Assembly (NCBI GenBank): GCA_964641945.1
Contig: CAZXLQ010000034.1
Coordinates: 1-25,642 of the forward strand
Direction of reading: 5' to 3'
From: JADIYM01 sp964641945
GTDB lineage: Bacteria; Acidobacteriota; Blastocatellia; UBA7656; JADIYM01
Length of the DNA: 25,642 nt
Of the stretch, positions 13,291 through 20,004 are shown piece after piece. The notes below the pieces were generated by a model. It did no database searches and was not told the origin of the DNA. It worked only from the letters and a program-made list of their open reading frames with translations. The translations under genes and the position numbers were made by a program. The stretch's first letter is position 1; every line of letters starts with the position of its first letter.

Positions 13291-13984
13291 GGCTAGGTCC
13301 CGGGAGGTTCTGGAGGCGTTCGCCTCCGGCTGGGGCGGCGGGGACGGGGAGGCGTTCTACGGCGTCGTCGGGATCGAGCGGCTTTTCCGCGACGCGCAGG
13401 GCGGGGACTGGTTCTACGGGGACAACGCGTTCTTCGACGTCTGCCGGGGGCGGTTCTTCCGGTTCGCGCGGCGGGCCTATCAGGTCGCCTCGCCGCAACC
13501 GCCGGACCTCGACCGCCTTCGGGCGCTCGGGCTCGCGATCCGCCAGTGGCGGGTCTACGGGGAGCACGTTCTCGTCATCGAGCAGTCCGCGCACTACCTC
13601 GACCTCGTCGGAGCTGGCCCCGGATGGCTGGAGCGGACGGTCGCGGAGATCCGGGCGGCGACAGATCGGCCGATCAGGGTGAGGCGCTGGGATCGCGACA
13701 AGAGCGGGGCCGGCGCGACGCTGAAGACGGATCTCGCCCGGGCATGGGCGCTCGTGACGCACTCTAGCGCGGCGGCGAACGAGGCTATCCTTGCGGGGAT
13801 CCCGGCGTTCGTGACCGGGCCTTGCGCTGCGACGCCGATGGCTTCGACGCGCATCGCTGAGATCGAAGAGCCTAGAATGCCGGACGGTCGGGAAGAGTGG
13901 GCCGCCGGGCTCGCGAACTCGCAGTGGACCTTGGAGGAGCTGCGCTCCGGCGCGGCGTGGAGGAGGCTCGTTGATCGGCGGTAA
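13262..13984 (+). CDS. KpsS-like putative glycosyltransferase, copy B
   Basis: A 240-residue protein starting at TTG 13262 with GGAG 6 nt upstream, overlapping copy A by 29 nt. Landmarks are AFYGVVGIERLFRDA (about 31), NAFFDVCRGRFFRFARRAYQ (about 55-74), IRVRRWDRDK (about 137-146), AWALVTHSSAAANEAILAGIPAFVTG (about 159-184) and the end NSQWTLEELRSGAAWRRL. The last two blocks align with copy A (SxAxxxALLAGVP, QWxLxEIxSGAA), so the two arose by tandem duplication. I recall similar pairs in phage genomes without assigned function. A GT-B-like role is inferred. Confidence 0.6.
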   Translation: MLVCYPQPGKARSREVLEAFASGWGGGDGEAFYGVVGIERLFRDAQGGDWFYGDNAFFDVCRGRFFRFARRAYQVASPQPPDLDRLRALGLAIRQWRVYGEHVLVIEQSAHYLDLVGAGPGWLERTVAEIRAATDRPIRVRRWDRDKSGAGATLKTDLARAWALVTHSSAAANEAILAGIPAFVTGPCAATPMASTRIAEIEEPRMPDGREEWAAGLANSQWTLEELRSGAAWRRLVDRR

Positions 13985-14564
13985 AGGATGGATCGCGGTC
14001 CCGGGGATCCGGGAGAACGCGGACAGGACGCTGGAGGAGCAGCTCCTCGGGCTTGAGTTCGCGATCGCCGAGGCGGCCGGGAAGACGGTCCTCGACCTCG
14101 GTTGCGCGGAGGGCGTGATCGGGCGCGAGTTCGCCCGGGCCGGCGCGACGCGCGTCCTCGGTGTCGAGTCGCTGCCGGGGCACCTGGAGGTCGCGCGCCT
14201 CGCCTGCGCGGCCGAGACGCAGATGGAGTTCGCGCAAGCCTACCTTCAGGACTGGATCCCGGCGCACCCGGACCCGGAGGTCTTCGACCTCGTCCTCGCG
14301 CTCGGGATCATCCACAAGGTCTACGACCCGGGCGAGGCGCTCCGCTTCGCGTGCCGGTCGTGCCGCGACCTGCTCCTCTTCCGCGCTCCGGCGCACGCGT
14401 GGGAGGGATGGGTTCAAGCGAAACACCGCGCCCCGGGGGCGCCGGCCCGCTTGCGGGTTCACGTCCCGACCGCGATGGAGGAGGAGGGCTTCGCGCTGGA
14501 GCGGAAGATCGCAGGCGCGCGCGGAGAAGCGGTCGAGTATTGGCGCCGTAGGGTTCCGGTGTGA
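13971..14564 (+). CDS. Class I SAM-dependent methyltransferase
   Basis: A 197-residue protein starting at TTG 13971, with GGAGGAGG four bases upstream. Motif I is TVLDLGCAEGVIG (residues about 39-51), followed by an acidic motif II loop with GVESLPGHLE (about 63-72), and motif IV VFDLVLALGIIHKVYDP (about 104-120). These are the standard SAM-binding elements of class I methyltransferases. The C-terminal part (YWRRR) is short. The target is unknown; the sugar-gene neighbours favour a glycan, but DNA or protein cannot be excluded. It overlaps the preceding gene by 14 nt. Confidence 0.8.
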   Translation: MIGGKGWIAVPGIRENADRTLEEQLLGLEFAIAEAAGKTVLDLGCAEGVIGREFARAGATRVLGVESLPGHLEVARLACAAETQMEFAQAYLQDWIPAHPDPEVFDLVLALGIIHKVYDPGEALRFACRSCRDLLLFRAPAHAWEGWVQAKHRAPGAPARLRVHVPTAMEEEGFALERKIAGARGEAVEYWRRRVPV

Positions 14565-14584
14565 ATGGTGATTCCGGAGAAGGT

Positions 14585-14719
14585 ATGAGTAGCGTGAAGC
14601 GCAGGCGGAAATCCTCGCGACGCACGGTGCGTTGTACGCTCTGCACGAAGTTTCGCTGGTACGGGAATAACAAGGGACGGTTCGATTACAAGCGTGGCGA
14701 GAAGCGGCGCGGCGGATGA
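14585..14719 (+). CDS. Very small basic CxxC protein
   Basis: A 44-residue reading frame from ATG 14585 to TGA 14717-14719, preceded by GGAGAAGG two to nine bases upstream and joined to the next gene by ATGA. About 40% of its residues are Arg or Lys. It carries CTLC at residues 17-20, followed by KFRWYGNNKGRF. The single CxxC pair could bind zinc as a dimer. I recall similarly short, highly basic CxxC proteins as hypothetical phage genes. The clear ribosome site and tight coupling support translation; function unknown, perhaps nucleic-acid binding. Confidence 0.6.
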   Translation: MSSVKRRRKSSRRTVRCTLCTKFRWYGNNKGRFDYKRGEKRRGG

Positions 14720-14949
14720 GAAGGCAGCGGTTCTTCTCCGACTTCCTCGCGATCGTTGATCGCCGCGAATGGGAGGCGGCTATCGCTGGGGACGAGAGCG
14801 CCGCGCGCCGGGTCGCCGACGCACTTGACGGCGTAGATCTCTACTTCCACGGCGGGCCTCATATCGAGGGAGACGTGATCGGCGTCACGCTCGCGGACCT
14901 GCTTTGCCACGGGATCATCCCGCGCGTGACGCTGCGGAAAGACGAGTGA
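14716..14949 (+). CDS. Small hypothetical protein
   Basis: A 77-residue protein joined by ATGA upstream and GTGA downstream. The N-terminal half is helical (SDFLAIVDRREWEAAIAG, then SAARRVADALDG) and the second half strand-like (VDLYFHGGPHIEGDVIGVTLADLLCHGIIPRVTLR). The FHGGPHIEGD stretch, with two His and a Gly loop, is its most distinctive element. No family is recognised. The coupling to both neighbours suggests it is made in step with the 14946 glycosyltransferase-like protein. Confidence 0.55.
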   Translation: MRRQRFFSDFLAIVDRREWEAAIAGDESAARRVADALDGVDLYFHGGPHIEGDVIGVTLADLLCHGIIPRVTLRKDE

Positions 14950-15863
14950 CCGTCCTAAACGCTTTCATCGATCTCGCGGTCTGCCCGGTCTCCTACGACG
15001 CGGTGATCTTTATGGCGCAGGCGGAGATGGAGCGGAAGCGGGTCGGCGCGGACCGGCTGCACGTCGTTCTCTTCGGGGATCTCCGGAAGAAGCCGGCGCA
15101 ATACGACGAGGCGGAGGCGGAGTGGCGCCTCTGGAACATCGTCGTCCCGGCCGCGCGGCTTTTCGGGGCGACCGTCTCCGTTACGCCGGGGCGTCCGGCG
15201 CATAGGGCCTTCGGTGAGATGATCCCCGGCGATTATTTCTGGCCGTCGCGCTGGGAGTTCCAGCCGTACGAGATGACGGTCGGGATCCGGCATCACCTCG
15301 TCGGCGGGCTAATCGTGCGCGCGAAGGCGGGCGAAGCGATCGCGCGGCCTAGAGCATCGGAGCACGCGCGGCGGAAGGTCGCCGCATGGATGACCGGCTC
15401 GGCCGTGACGCTGACCGTCCGGGAGGCGGACTACCTCGGCGACCGGAACTCGGACGAGACGACGTGGCGCCGCGTCTCGCAGGCGGTGATCGAGCGCGGG
15501 TTCAAGGTCTACCGGATCCGCGACACGACGCGGGCGCTCGAACTCGGGCTCGGCTATGCCGAATTGAACCTCGACCTCCGGATGGCGATGTACGAGCGGG
15601 CGGCGTTCAACATCGTCGCGAACTGCGGCCCGGCGTCCCTCTGCTGGCTCTCGGAGCGGCCTTACCTCATGGTCGGCGCCGGCTGCCCGGCCGAGGAGTG
15701 GAACGGGCTCTTCGTCAAGCAGGGGCTCCCGCTCGGCGCCTCGTGGCCTTGGGCGCTGGAGCATCAGCGGATCGCGTACGGGCGCGAGACGGCCGAGAGC
15801 GTGATCGAGGAGTTCGAGCGATGGGCGTCAACTGCCGGCTCGCCCACAGGCACGACCGGCTGA
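14946..15863 (+). CDS. RNS-motif putative glycosyltransferase, paralogue 1
   Basis: A 305-residue protein starting at GTG 14946. The N-terminal half has a Rossmann-like start, TVLNAFIDLAVCPVSYDAVIF and DRLHVVLFGDLR. The C-terminal half has VTLTVREADYLGDRNSDETTW (about 151-171), a VYRIRDT strand (about 186), DLRMAMYERAAFNIVANCGPASLC (about 205-228) and ERPYLMVGAG. The RNS ... DxRxAxYxxAxxNxxxxxGPxxLC pattern recurs in the 18143 gene and, as I recall, in many marine phage and bacterial surface-sugar clusters. The layout suggests a GT-B-like donor-binding half. Enzyme activity and sugar are not established. Confidence 0.6.
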   Translation: MTVLNAFIDLAVCPVSYDAVIFMAQAEMERKRVGADRLHVVLFGDLRKKPAQYDEAEAEWRLWNIVVPAARLFGATVSVTPGRPAHRAFGEMIPGDYFWPSRWEFQPYEMTVGIRHHLVGGLIVRAKAGEAIARPRASEHARRKVAAWMTGSAVTLTVREADYLGDRNSDETTWRRVSQAVIERGFKVYRIRDTTRALELGLGYAELNLDLRMAMYERAAFNIVANCGPASLCWLSERPYLMVGAGCPAEEWNGLFVKQGLPLGASWPWALEHQRIAYGRETAESVIEEFERWASTAGSPTGTTG

Positions 15864-16132
15864 CCTGCGTCGCCCGGACGTGCGAGCGATGCTTCGAGGC
15901 GGAGGACGGCACGCGAACGCGCGGCGCGCGGTACTTCGTCGCGGGGGAGTGGCTCTGCGCGCGTTGCCACTGGGAGGGGAGTCGTGGGGATCGGCGACGA
16001 GTTGATGGTAACGGGAGACGTGCGGGAGATGTACGCACGGGAGCCGCGCCGGGTGAAGATCGTCTACGAGAAGGGCCGCCGCTGGTGCCCGCTCTGGGAC
16101 AACAACCCGAAGATTGCGCACCCGGCCGATAG
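15821..16132 (+). CDS. Small zinc-ribbon protein overlapping the GT9 gene
   Basis: ATG 15821 opens a frame that fills the 120-nt gap between two sugar genes. It encodes two cysteine pairs, CERC (about 21-24) and CARCH (about 48-52), about 27 residues apart, a zinc-ribbon spacing. The frame then runs on 149 nt into the GT9 gene before stopping at 16132, and that tail (rich in Gly, Arg and Pro) looks like out-of-frame sequence. Either the protein has an unusual 100-residue length or a stop was lost. It also overlaps the end of the preceding gene by 43 nt. The zinc-ribbon core is convincing; the extent is not. Confidence 0.5.
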   Translation: MGVNCRLAHRHDRLTCVARTCERCFEAEDGTRTRGARYFVAGEWLCARCHWEGSRGDRRRVDGNGRRAGDVRTGAAPGEDRLREGPPLVPALGQQPEDCAPGR

Positions 16133-16733
16133 CGGGAACTTCCAGACGCTCCGCCCGCGCGAGAACTACCTCCGCCCCTACTGCGCGGAAAAGACGGCGA
16201 CGCGCTGGGCCTGGAAACCCTACCGGCCGCCTCGGGGTGAGATTTTCCTCACGCGCGCGGAGCAGGACTTCGGGAACCGCTACGCCGACGCGATCGTCCT
16301 CGGGCATCACGTCAAGCCGGGCGCGAGCCCGAACAAGCAGTGGGGGCGCGATCGCTGGACGGCGCTCGCGGCGCGCCTCGAAGGCGCCGGACGCCTGATC
16401 GAGCTTGGGGACTGGACAGATCCGCCACTCGAAGGCGTCGAGCGGGTACGGACGACGATCCGGGAGGCGGCGGCGGTGATCTCGCGCGCGCGTCTCGTCG
16501 TCTGCTCCGAAGGAGCGACACACCATATCGCGGCGGCGTTCGGAACCAGGGCGGTCGTGATCTTCGGGGGCTACATCTCGCCGGCGTGTACCGGCTACGA
16601 CGACCAGACTTCGATCTTCGTCGGAGACGATCTAGGCTGCGGAATGCGGGTCGCCTGCCAGCACTGCGCCGAGGTGATGGCATCCATAACTCCGGAGAGC
16701 GTCGCGGAGGCGGCGCGCACGCGGCTATGTTGA
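15984..16733 (+). CDS. GT9 family glycosyltransferase (ADP-heptose:LPS heptosyltransferase-like)
   Basis: Heptosyltransferases of family GT9 move heptose from ADP-heptose onto a lipid A-core acceptor. This 249-residue protein starts GIGDELMVTGDVREMY, matching the 'GxGDxLMxT' N-terminal motif of GT9 donors and acceptors. The C-terminal domain has RLIELGDWTDPPLEG, then ARLVVCSEGATHHIAAAFGTRAVVIFGG (about 171-198), the standard nucleotide-sugar loop. It is shorter than full GT9 enzymes (about 320 residues). Seven Cys residues, including CGMRVACQHC near the end, are unusual. Start GTG 15984. It pairs naturally with the heptose genes at 21951-23598. Confidence 0.8.
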   Translation: MGIGDELMVTGDVREMYAREPRRVKIVYEKGRRWCPLWDNNPKIAHPADSGNFQTLRPRENYLRPYCAEKTATRWAWKPYRPPRGEIFLTRAEQDFGNRYADAIVLGHHVKPGASPNKQWGRDRWTALAARLEGAGRLIELGDWTDPPLEGVERVRTTIREAAAVISRARLVVCSEGATHHIAAAFGTRAVVIFGGYISPACTGYDDQTSIFVGDDLGCGMRVACQHCAEVMASITPESVAEAARTRLC

Positions 16734-16963
16734 TCGACTGGGTTCGCTTGACCACGGACGTCGCGGGCGCGCTCTACGAGCGGAAGCGGATCACGCGCGG
16801 CATCTGGCAGAACCTGAGCGCGCACGCGGATTTCTCCGGCGTACGCGTCCCGCCGGATAGCGCGCGGCAATGGGCGAGAGGGCGAACGAAGCCGAAGGGA
16901 GACGCGGCGCTGTGGTTGTACCTCAAGGCCGAGGAATTGAGCGTGAGTAGCGCGTCGCGATGA
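16727..16963 (+). CDS. Small basic protein, possible helix-turn-helix
   Basis: A 78-residue protein from ATG 16727, overlapping the GT9 stop by 7 nt and coupled by ATGA to the next methyltransferase. It begins MLIDWVRLTTDVAGALYERKR and contains VRVPPDSARQWARGRTKPKGDAALWLYLK (about 41-69). The 'S-A-R-Q-W-x-R-G-R-x-K-P' segment resembles the recognition helix and following turn of XRE-type regulators. This is a weak resemblance, and the rest is too short to confirm a fold. It could be a small regulator or accessory protein. Confidence 0.55.
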   Translation: MLIDWVRLTTDVAGALYERKRITRGIWQNLSAHADFSGVRVPPDSARQWARGRTKPKGDAALWLYLKAEELSVSSASR

Positions 16964-17562
16964 GCTACGAGGACTGCAACGAGGTCGGCGGCATGACCCG
17001 GTACAACTGGGAGATGGATCCGAAGCGGATCGCATTCCAGGCGGCGCGCTACCTCGCGGTGGCGAAGCTCCTCGAAGGGCAACGCCGCATCCTGGAACTT
17101 GGCTGCGCGGACGGATGGGGAGCCCGGATCGTGCGGCAGCACGTCGAGGCGCTCGACGCGATCGACGTCGACGAGGCGGCGATCCGCGTGGCGCGGGACG
17201 GCACGTCGGACCGCTGGCCGATCCGGTTCATGGCCGGAGACTTCCTCGGCCGGGAGTTCCACGGTTACGACGCGGTCTACGCGCTCGACGTCTACGAGCA
17301 TCTCCCGCCGGAGGCTGGCTTCTTACGAGCGATGCGAGCGGTCGCTCCGCTCGGGATCGTCGGGGCGCCGTCGAAGGAGTCGCAGGCGTACGCCTCGGAG
17401 ATCTCGCGCCGCGAGCACGTCAACTGTCCGACAAAGGCCGAATTGCGAGAGCGGATGCGCGAGCATTGGAGGCACGTTATCGTGCTTGGAATGAACGACG
17501 TCACGCTCCATCTCGGGCACGACGCGATGACGCATTACCTGATCGGAGTGGGAGCCGACTAG
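16960..17562 (+). CDS. Class I SAM-dependent methyltransferase
   Basis: A 200-residue protein coupled by ATGA upstream and sharing the final G of its TAG with the next GTG start. Motif I is RILELGCADGWGARI (about 43-57), motif II has LDAIDVDEAAIRVAR (about 65-79), and motif IV is YDAVYALDVYEHLPPEAGFL (about 103-122), a classic Methyltransf_11/23 arrangement. PSKESQAYASEISRREHVNC (about 137-156) resembles the 'P ... H-V' region of sugar methyltransferases in LPS clusters. The substrate is unknown; neighbours favour a sugar. Confidence 0.83.
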   Translation: MSYEDCNEVGGMTRYNWEMDPKRIAFQAARYLAVAKLLEGQRRILELGCADGWGARIVRQHVEALDAIDVDEAAIRVARDGTSDRWPIRFMAGDFLGREFHGYDAVYALDVYEHLPPEAGFLRAMRAVAPLGIVGAPSKESQAYASEISRREHVNCPTKAELRERMREHWRHVIVLGMNDVTLHLGHDAMTHYLIGVGAD

Positions 17563-18146
17563 TGTCGCTGGACCGTTACTCGCTCGCGATGATCGAGCCG
17601 CGCGCCCGAGGAGCGCACGTCCTCTGCCTCGGATACCCGGAGCACCCGGCGGGCGTCGAGACGCTCGGCTGGCTCAAGGCGATCGGGGCGCGTGACGTCG
17701 AGGTCGTGGACGTAATCGAGCACTTCGGCTGCGAGCGGATCGTGGATCTAAACAAGCCGCAGCAGTGGCCGCCGATATACGACCTCGTGATCAATCCCGG
17801 GACGCTGGAGCATTGCTTCAACGTCGGCGTGGCGTGGGCGAACGCTTGGGCGGCGCTCTCCGCCGGCGGTTATGCGGTTCACGTCTTCCCGGCGACGATG
17901 CTGAATCACGGCTTCTGGAACGTCTCGCCCGTGGCGATCGAGGACTGGTGCGCGGCGAACGGCGGCGTCGTCGAGCAGACGCGCTTCGCGCTGAACGGTT
18001 CCGGCGAGGAAGTCCGGCCGAGTCGGCAGATCGGGCTCGCGACCGGGCGGCCTAGCCTTCCGGCGGAGACGGTGATGTACGCGCTTCTCCGGAAAGCGGA
18101 GGACCGGCCGATCGCGTGGCCGACGCAGGGAGCGTACCGGCGATGA
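17562..18146 (+). CDS. Methyltransferase-like protein with degenerate SAM motif
   Basis: A 194-residue protein from GTG 17562. The expected SAM loop is replaced by HVLCLGYPEHPAGVETLGWL, lacking the GxGxG core. The later part keeps methyltransferase-like features: YDLVINPGTLEHCFNVGVAWANAWAALSAGGYAVHVFPATMLNHGFWNVSP (about 69-120), like the 'TxEHxxN ... L-x-x-G-G ... P ... NHGF' pattern of glycan-cluster methyltransferases. With motif I altered, activity is doubtful, and a non-catalytic or differently tuned enzyme is possible. It ends by ATGA overlap with the 18143 gene. Confidence 0.6.
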   Translation: MSLDRYSLAMIEPRARGAHVLCLGYPEHPAGVETLGWLKAIGARDVEVVDVIEHFGCERIVDLNKPQQWPPIYDLVINPGTLEHCFNVGVAWANAWAALSAGGYAVHVFPATMLNHGFWNVSPVAIEDWCAANGGVVEQTRFALNGSGEEVRPSRQIGLATGRPSLPAETVMYALLRKAEDRPIAWPTQGAYRR

Positions 18147-18877
18147 GGGCGCTCTACGATCTCTCGCGCTACCTGACGTCGTTCAACTTCGTCGAGTGGC
18201 TCGTCCAGGCCGAGGCGGACGGCGCCGAGGGGGTCGTCTTCGACGCACGCCGGATTCGCGAGAACAAGTGGCCGCGCGAGATCGCCGTGAGACGCTTCGA
18301 GTCGATCTGCCTCCCTTGCCCGGCGTTGATCGGCCTCCCGGTCGAAGTCGTTCGTCCGGGCGGCACGATGCCGTCGGACGTCCGGGACTACGGCGAGCCC
18401 GGCGGCGCGCGGCTCGTTACGTTCGTGAAGTCGGGGCGCAAGTTCCGGAGGCTCCGGAGCGTCAAGCCGCCCGACGTCTGGGAATATACGGTTACGCTGC
18501 GGCGGACGCAGCGCGCGCCGGGAAGAAACTCGAACGAGCCGGTCTGGCGCGCCTTCGCGGAGCGGATCGGGGCGCGCGTGATCCCGGACTATGAGGACGA
18601 GCCGATCCACCTTCACGATCGAATGGCGCTCTACGCCGGGGCGCGGATGAACTTCTTCTGCTCGAACGGTCCGGGGATCCTCTGCTCGCTCTCCGAGTAC
18701 CCGTGCATGATGTTCAACACGCATCACGCGCGCGAGTCGCTCCTGGGGGACGGGATGGCCGAGGGCGAGCAATACCCGTGGATGCTCCCGAACCAGCGCG
18801 CGATCTGGGAGGAGGCGACGCCGGAGTCGCTCTGGAGGCACTTCTCGCACTGGAAGAGGACCGGCGGATGGCTCTGA
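18143..18877 (+). CDS. RNS-motif putative glycosyltransferase, paralogue 2
   Basis: A 244-residue protein from ATG 18143. The N-terminal part includes LYDLSRYLTSFNFVEWLVQAE and EGVVFDARRIREN. The C-terminal part has YTVTLRRTQRAPGRNSNEPVW (about 115-135), HDRMALYAGARMNFFCSNGPGILCSLSEYPCMMF (about 159-192) and the end NQRAIWEEATPESLW. The RNS block and the DRMALYxxAxxNxxxxNGPxxLC block match the 14946 gene, so the two are paralogues with diverged N-terminal halves. A GT-B-like sugar transferase is the best guess. The last 10 nt overlap the radical SAM gene. Confidence 0.6.
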   Translation: MRALYDLSRYLTSFNFVEWLVQAEADGAEGVVFDARRIRENKWPREIAVRRFESICLPCPALIGLPVEVVRPGGTMPSDVRDYGEPGGARLVTFVKSGRKFRRLRSVKPPDVWEYTVTLRRTQRAPGRNSNEPVWRAFAERIGARVIPDYEDEPIHLHDRMALYAGARMNFFCSNGPGILCSLSEYPCMMFNTHHARESLLGDGMAEGEQYPWMLPNQRAIWEEATPESLWRHFSHWKRTGGWL

Positions 18878-20004
18878 CGCTACCTCGCCCGGAGCCGGCG
18901 GCGGGGCTAGAAGCCTACCGGGCGGAACTAGACGCGCGGCTCCGCGAGTTCCCGGACTGCGCGGACAACTGGGCGCGCTATCAAGCGGCGGGGCACCGCG
19001 CCGCGCGGGTCGACTACCTCCCCGTGAAGCTCGACGTCGAGAACGTCTCGCGCTGCAACTTCGCCTGCACGATGTGCGCGGTCTCGAAGTGGGAGAAGCG
19101 CCAGCGCGCGGGCGATATGACGCTCGACGCGTTCCGCCGGCTGATCGACGAGCAGCGCGGGCTCGTCGAGATCAAGCTGAACGGGATCGGCGAGCCGCTG
19201 ATGCAGGGGGATGAGTGGTTCGCGATGATCCGATACGCGCGCGAGCGCCGGATCTGGGTTCGGGTGACGACGAACGCCTCGCTGCTCCACCTCCGGGAGA
19301 ACTACCGAAAGCTGATCGACTCCGGCGTGAACGAGATCGACATCTCGGTCGACGGGGCAGACCGCGAGACGTTCGAGCGCATCCGGGTCGGCTCGGACTT
19401 CGACCGGGTCGTCCGGAACTGCGGGCTGCTGAACGAGTACGCCGCCGCGCGCGGGCGGCCGAGCGCGAAGATGTGGACGCTCGTCCAGAAGGCGAACTGC
19501 GACTTCCTCCCGCAGCACGTCTGGCTCGCCGCCGAGATGGGCTTCCGGCACCTCGTCTTTTCGCTCCAGCTTCACGGCTGGGGGGACGACGCGCTGGAGG
19601 CGCGGAACGCCGGCGAGGCGGTGAGGATGCCCGAGTCCGAGGCGTCCCTCCTGATCGCGCTCGGCGCGCGGAAGGGCGTCCGCGTGGCGTTCTGGGACGT
19701 CGCGGAGAAGTTCGAGGCGGTCGACGGGAAGCGTTGCCCGTGGCCGTTCCACCGCGCGGTCGTGACCTCCGACCTCCGGACGGTCCCGTGCTGCATGATC
19801 GGAAACCCGGACGCGTTCGAGATCGGGCGCGGCCGGACCTTCGCGGAGAACTGGGCGGGAGAGGACTACGCCGCCTTCCGCGAGGCGCACCTTACCGGCG
19901 AGATCCCGGCCGTCTGCCGGGCTTGCTACCGAGCACCGCCCGCCGGAGTTAGCACGACGCTTGGGCGTCCGCCGACACAGGAGCCGGCGGGCGGGGCTCC
20001 ATGA
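18868..20004 (+). CDS. Radical SAM/SPASM enzyme
   Basis: Radical SAM enzymes use a [4Fe-4S] cluster to generate a 5'-deoxyadenosyl radical. This 378-residue protein carries the cluster motif CNFACTMC (C63, C67, C70), followed by glycine-rich EIKLNGIGEPLMQ (about 99-111) and VTTNAS (about 131-136), the usual SAM-contact regions. Near the C-terminus a SPASM-type set of cysteines appears: RCPWPFHR, VPCCMIGNP and CRACYRAP. SPASM members modify peptides or small molecules, including sugars and sugar-linked groups in polysaccharide clusters. The N-terminal 45 residues are helical. It is translationally coupled to the UGM-like flavoprotein, suggesting one pathway. The exact substrate is unknown. Confidence 0.88.
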   Translation: MALTLPRPEPAAGLEAYRAELDARLREFPDCADNWARYQAAGHRAARVDYLPVKLDVENVSRCNFACTMCAVSKWEKRQRAGDMTLDAFRRLIDEQRGLVEIKLNGIGEPLMQGDEWFAMIRYARERRIWVRVTTNASLLHLRENYRKLIDSGVNEIDISVDGADRETFERIRVGSDFDRVVRNCGLLNEYAAARGRPSAKMWTLVQKANCDFLPQHVWLAAEMGFRHLVFSLQLHGWGDDALEARNAGEAVRMPESEASLLIALGARKGVRVAFWDVAEKFEAVDGKRCPWPFHRAVVTSDLRTVPCCMIGNPDAFEIGRGRTFAENWAGEDYAAFREAHLTGEIPAVCRACYRAPPAGVSTTLGRPPTQEPAGGAP

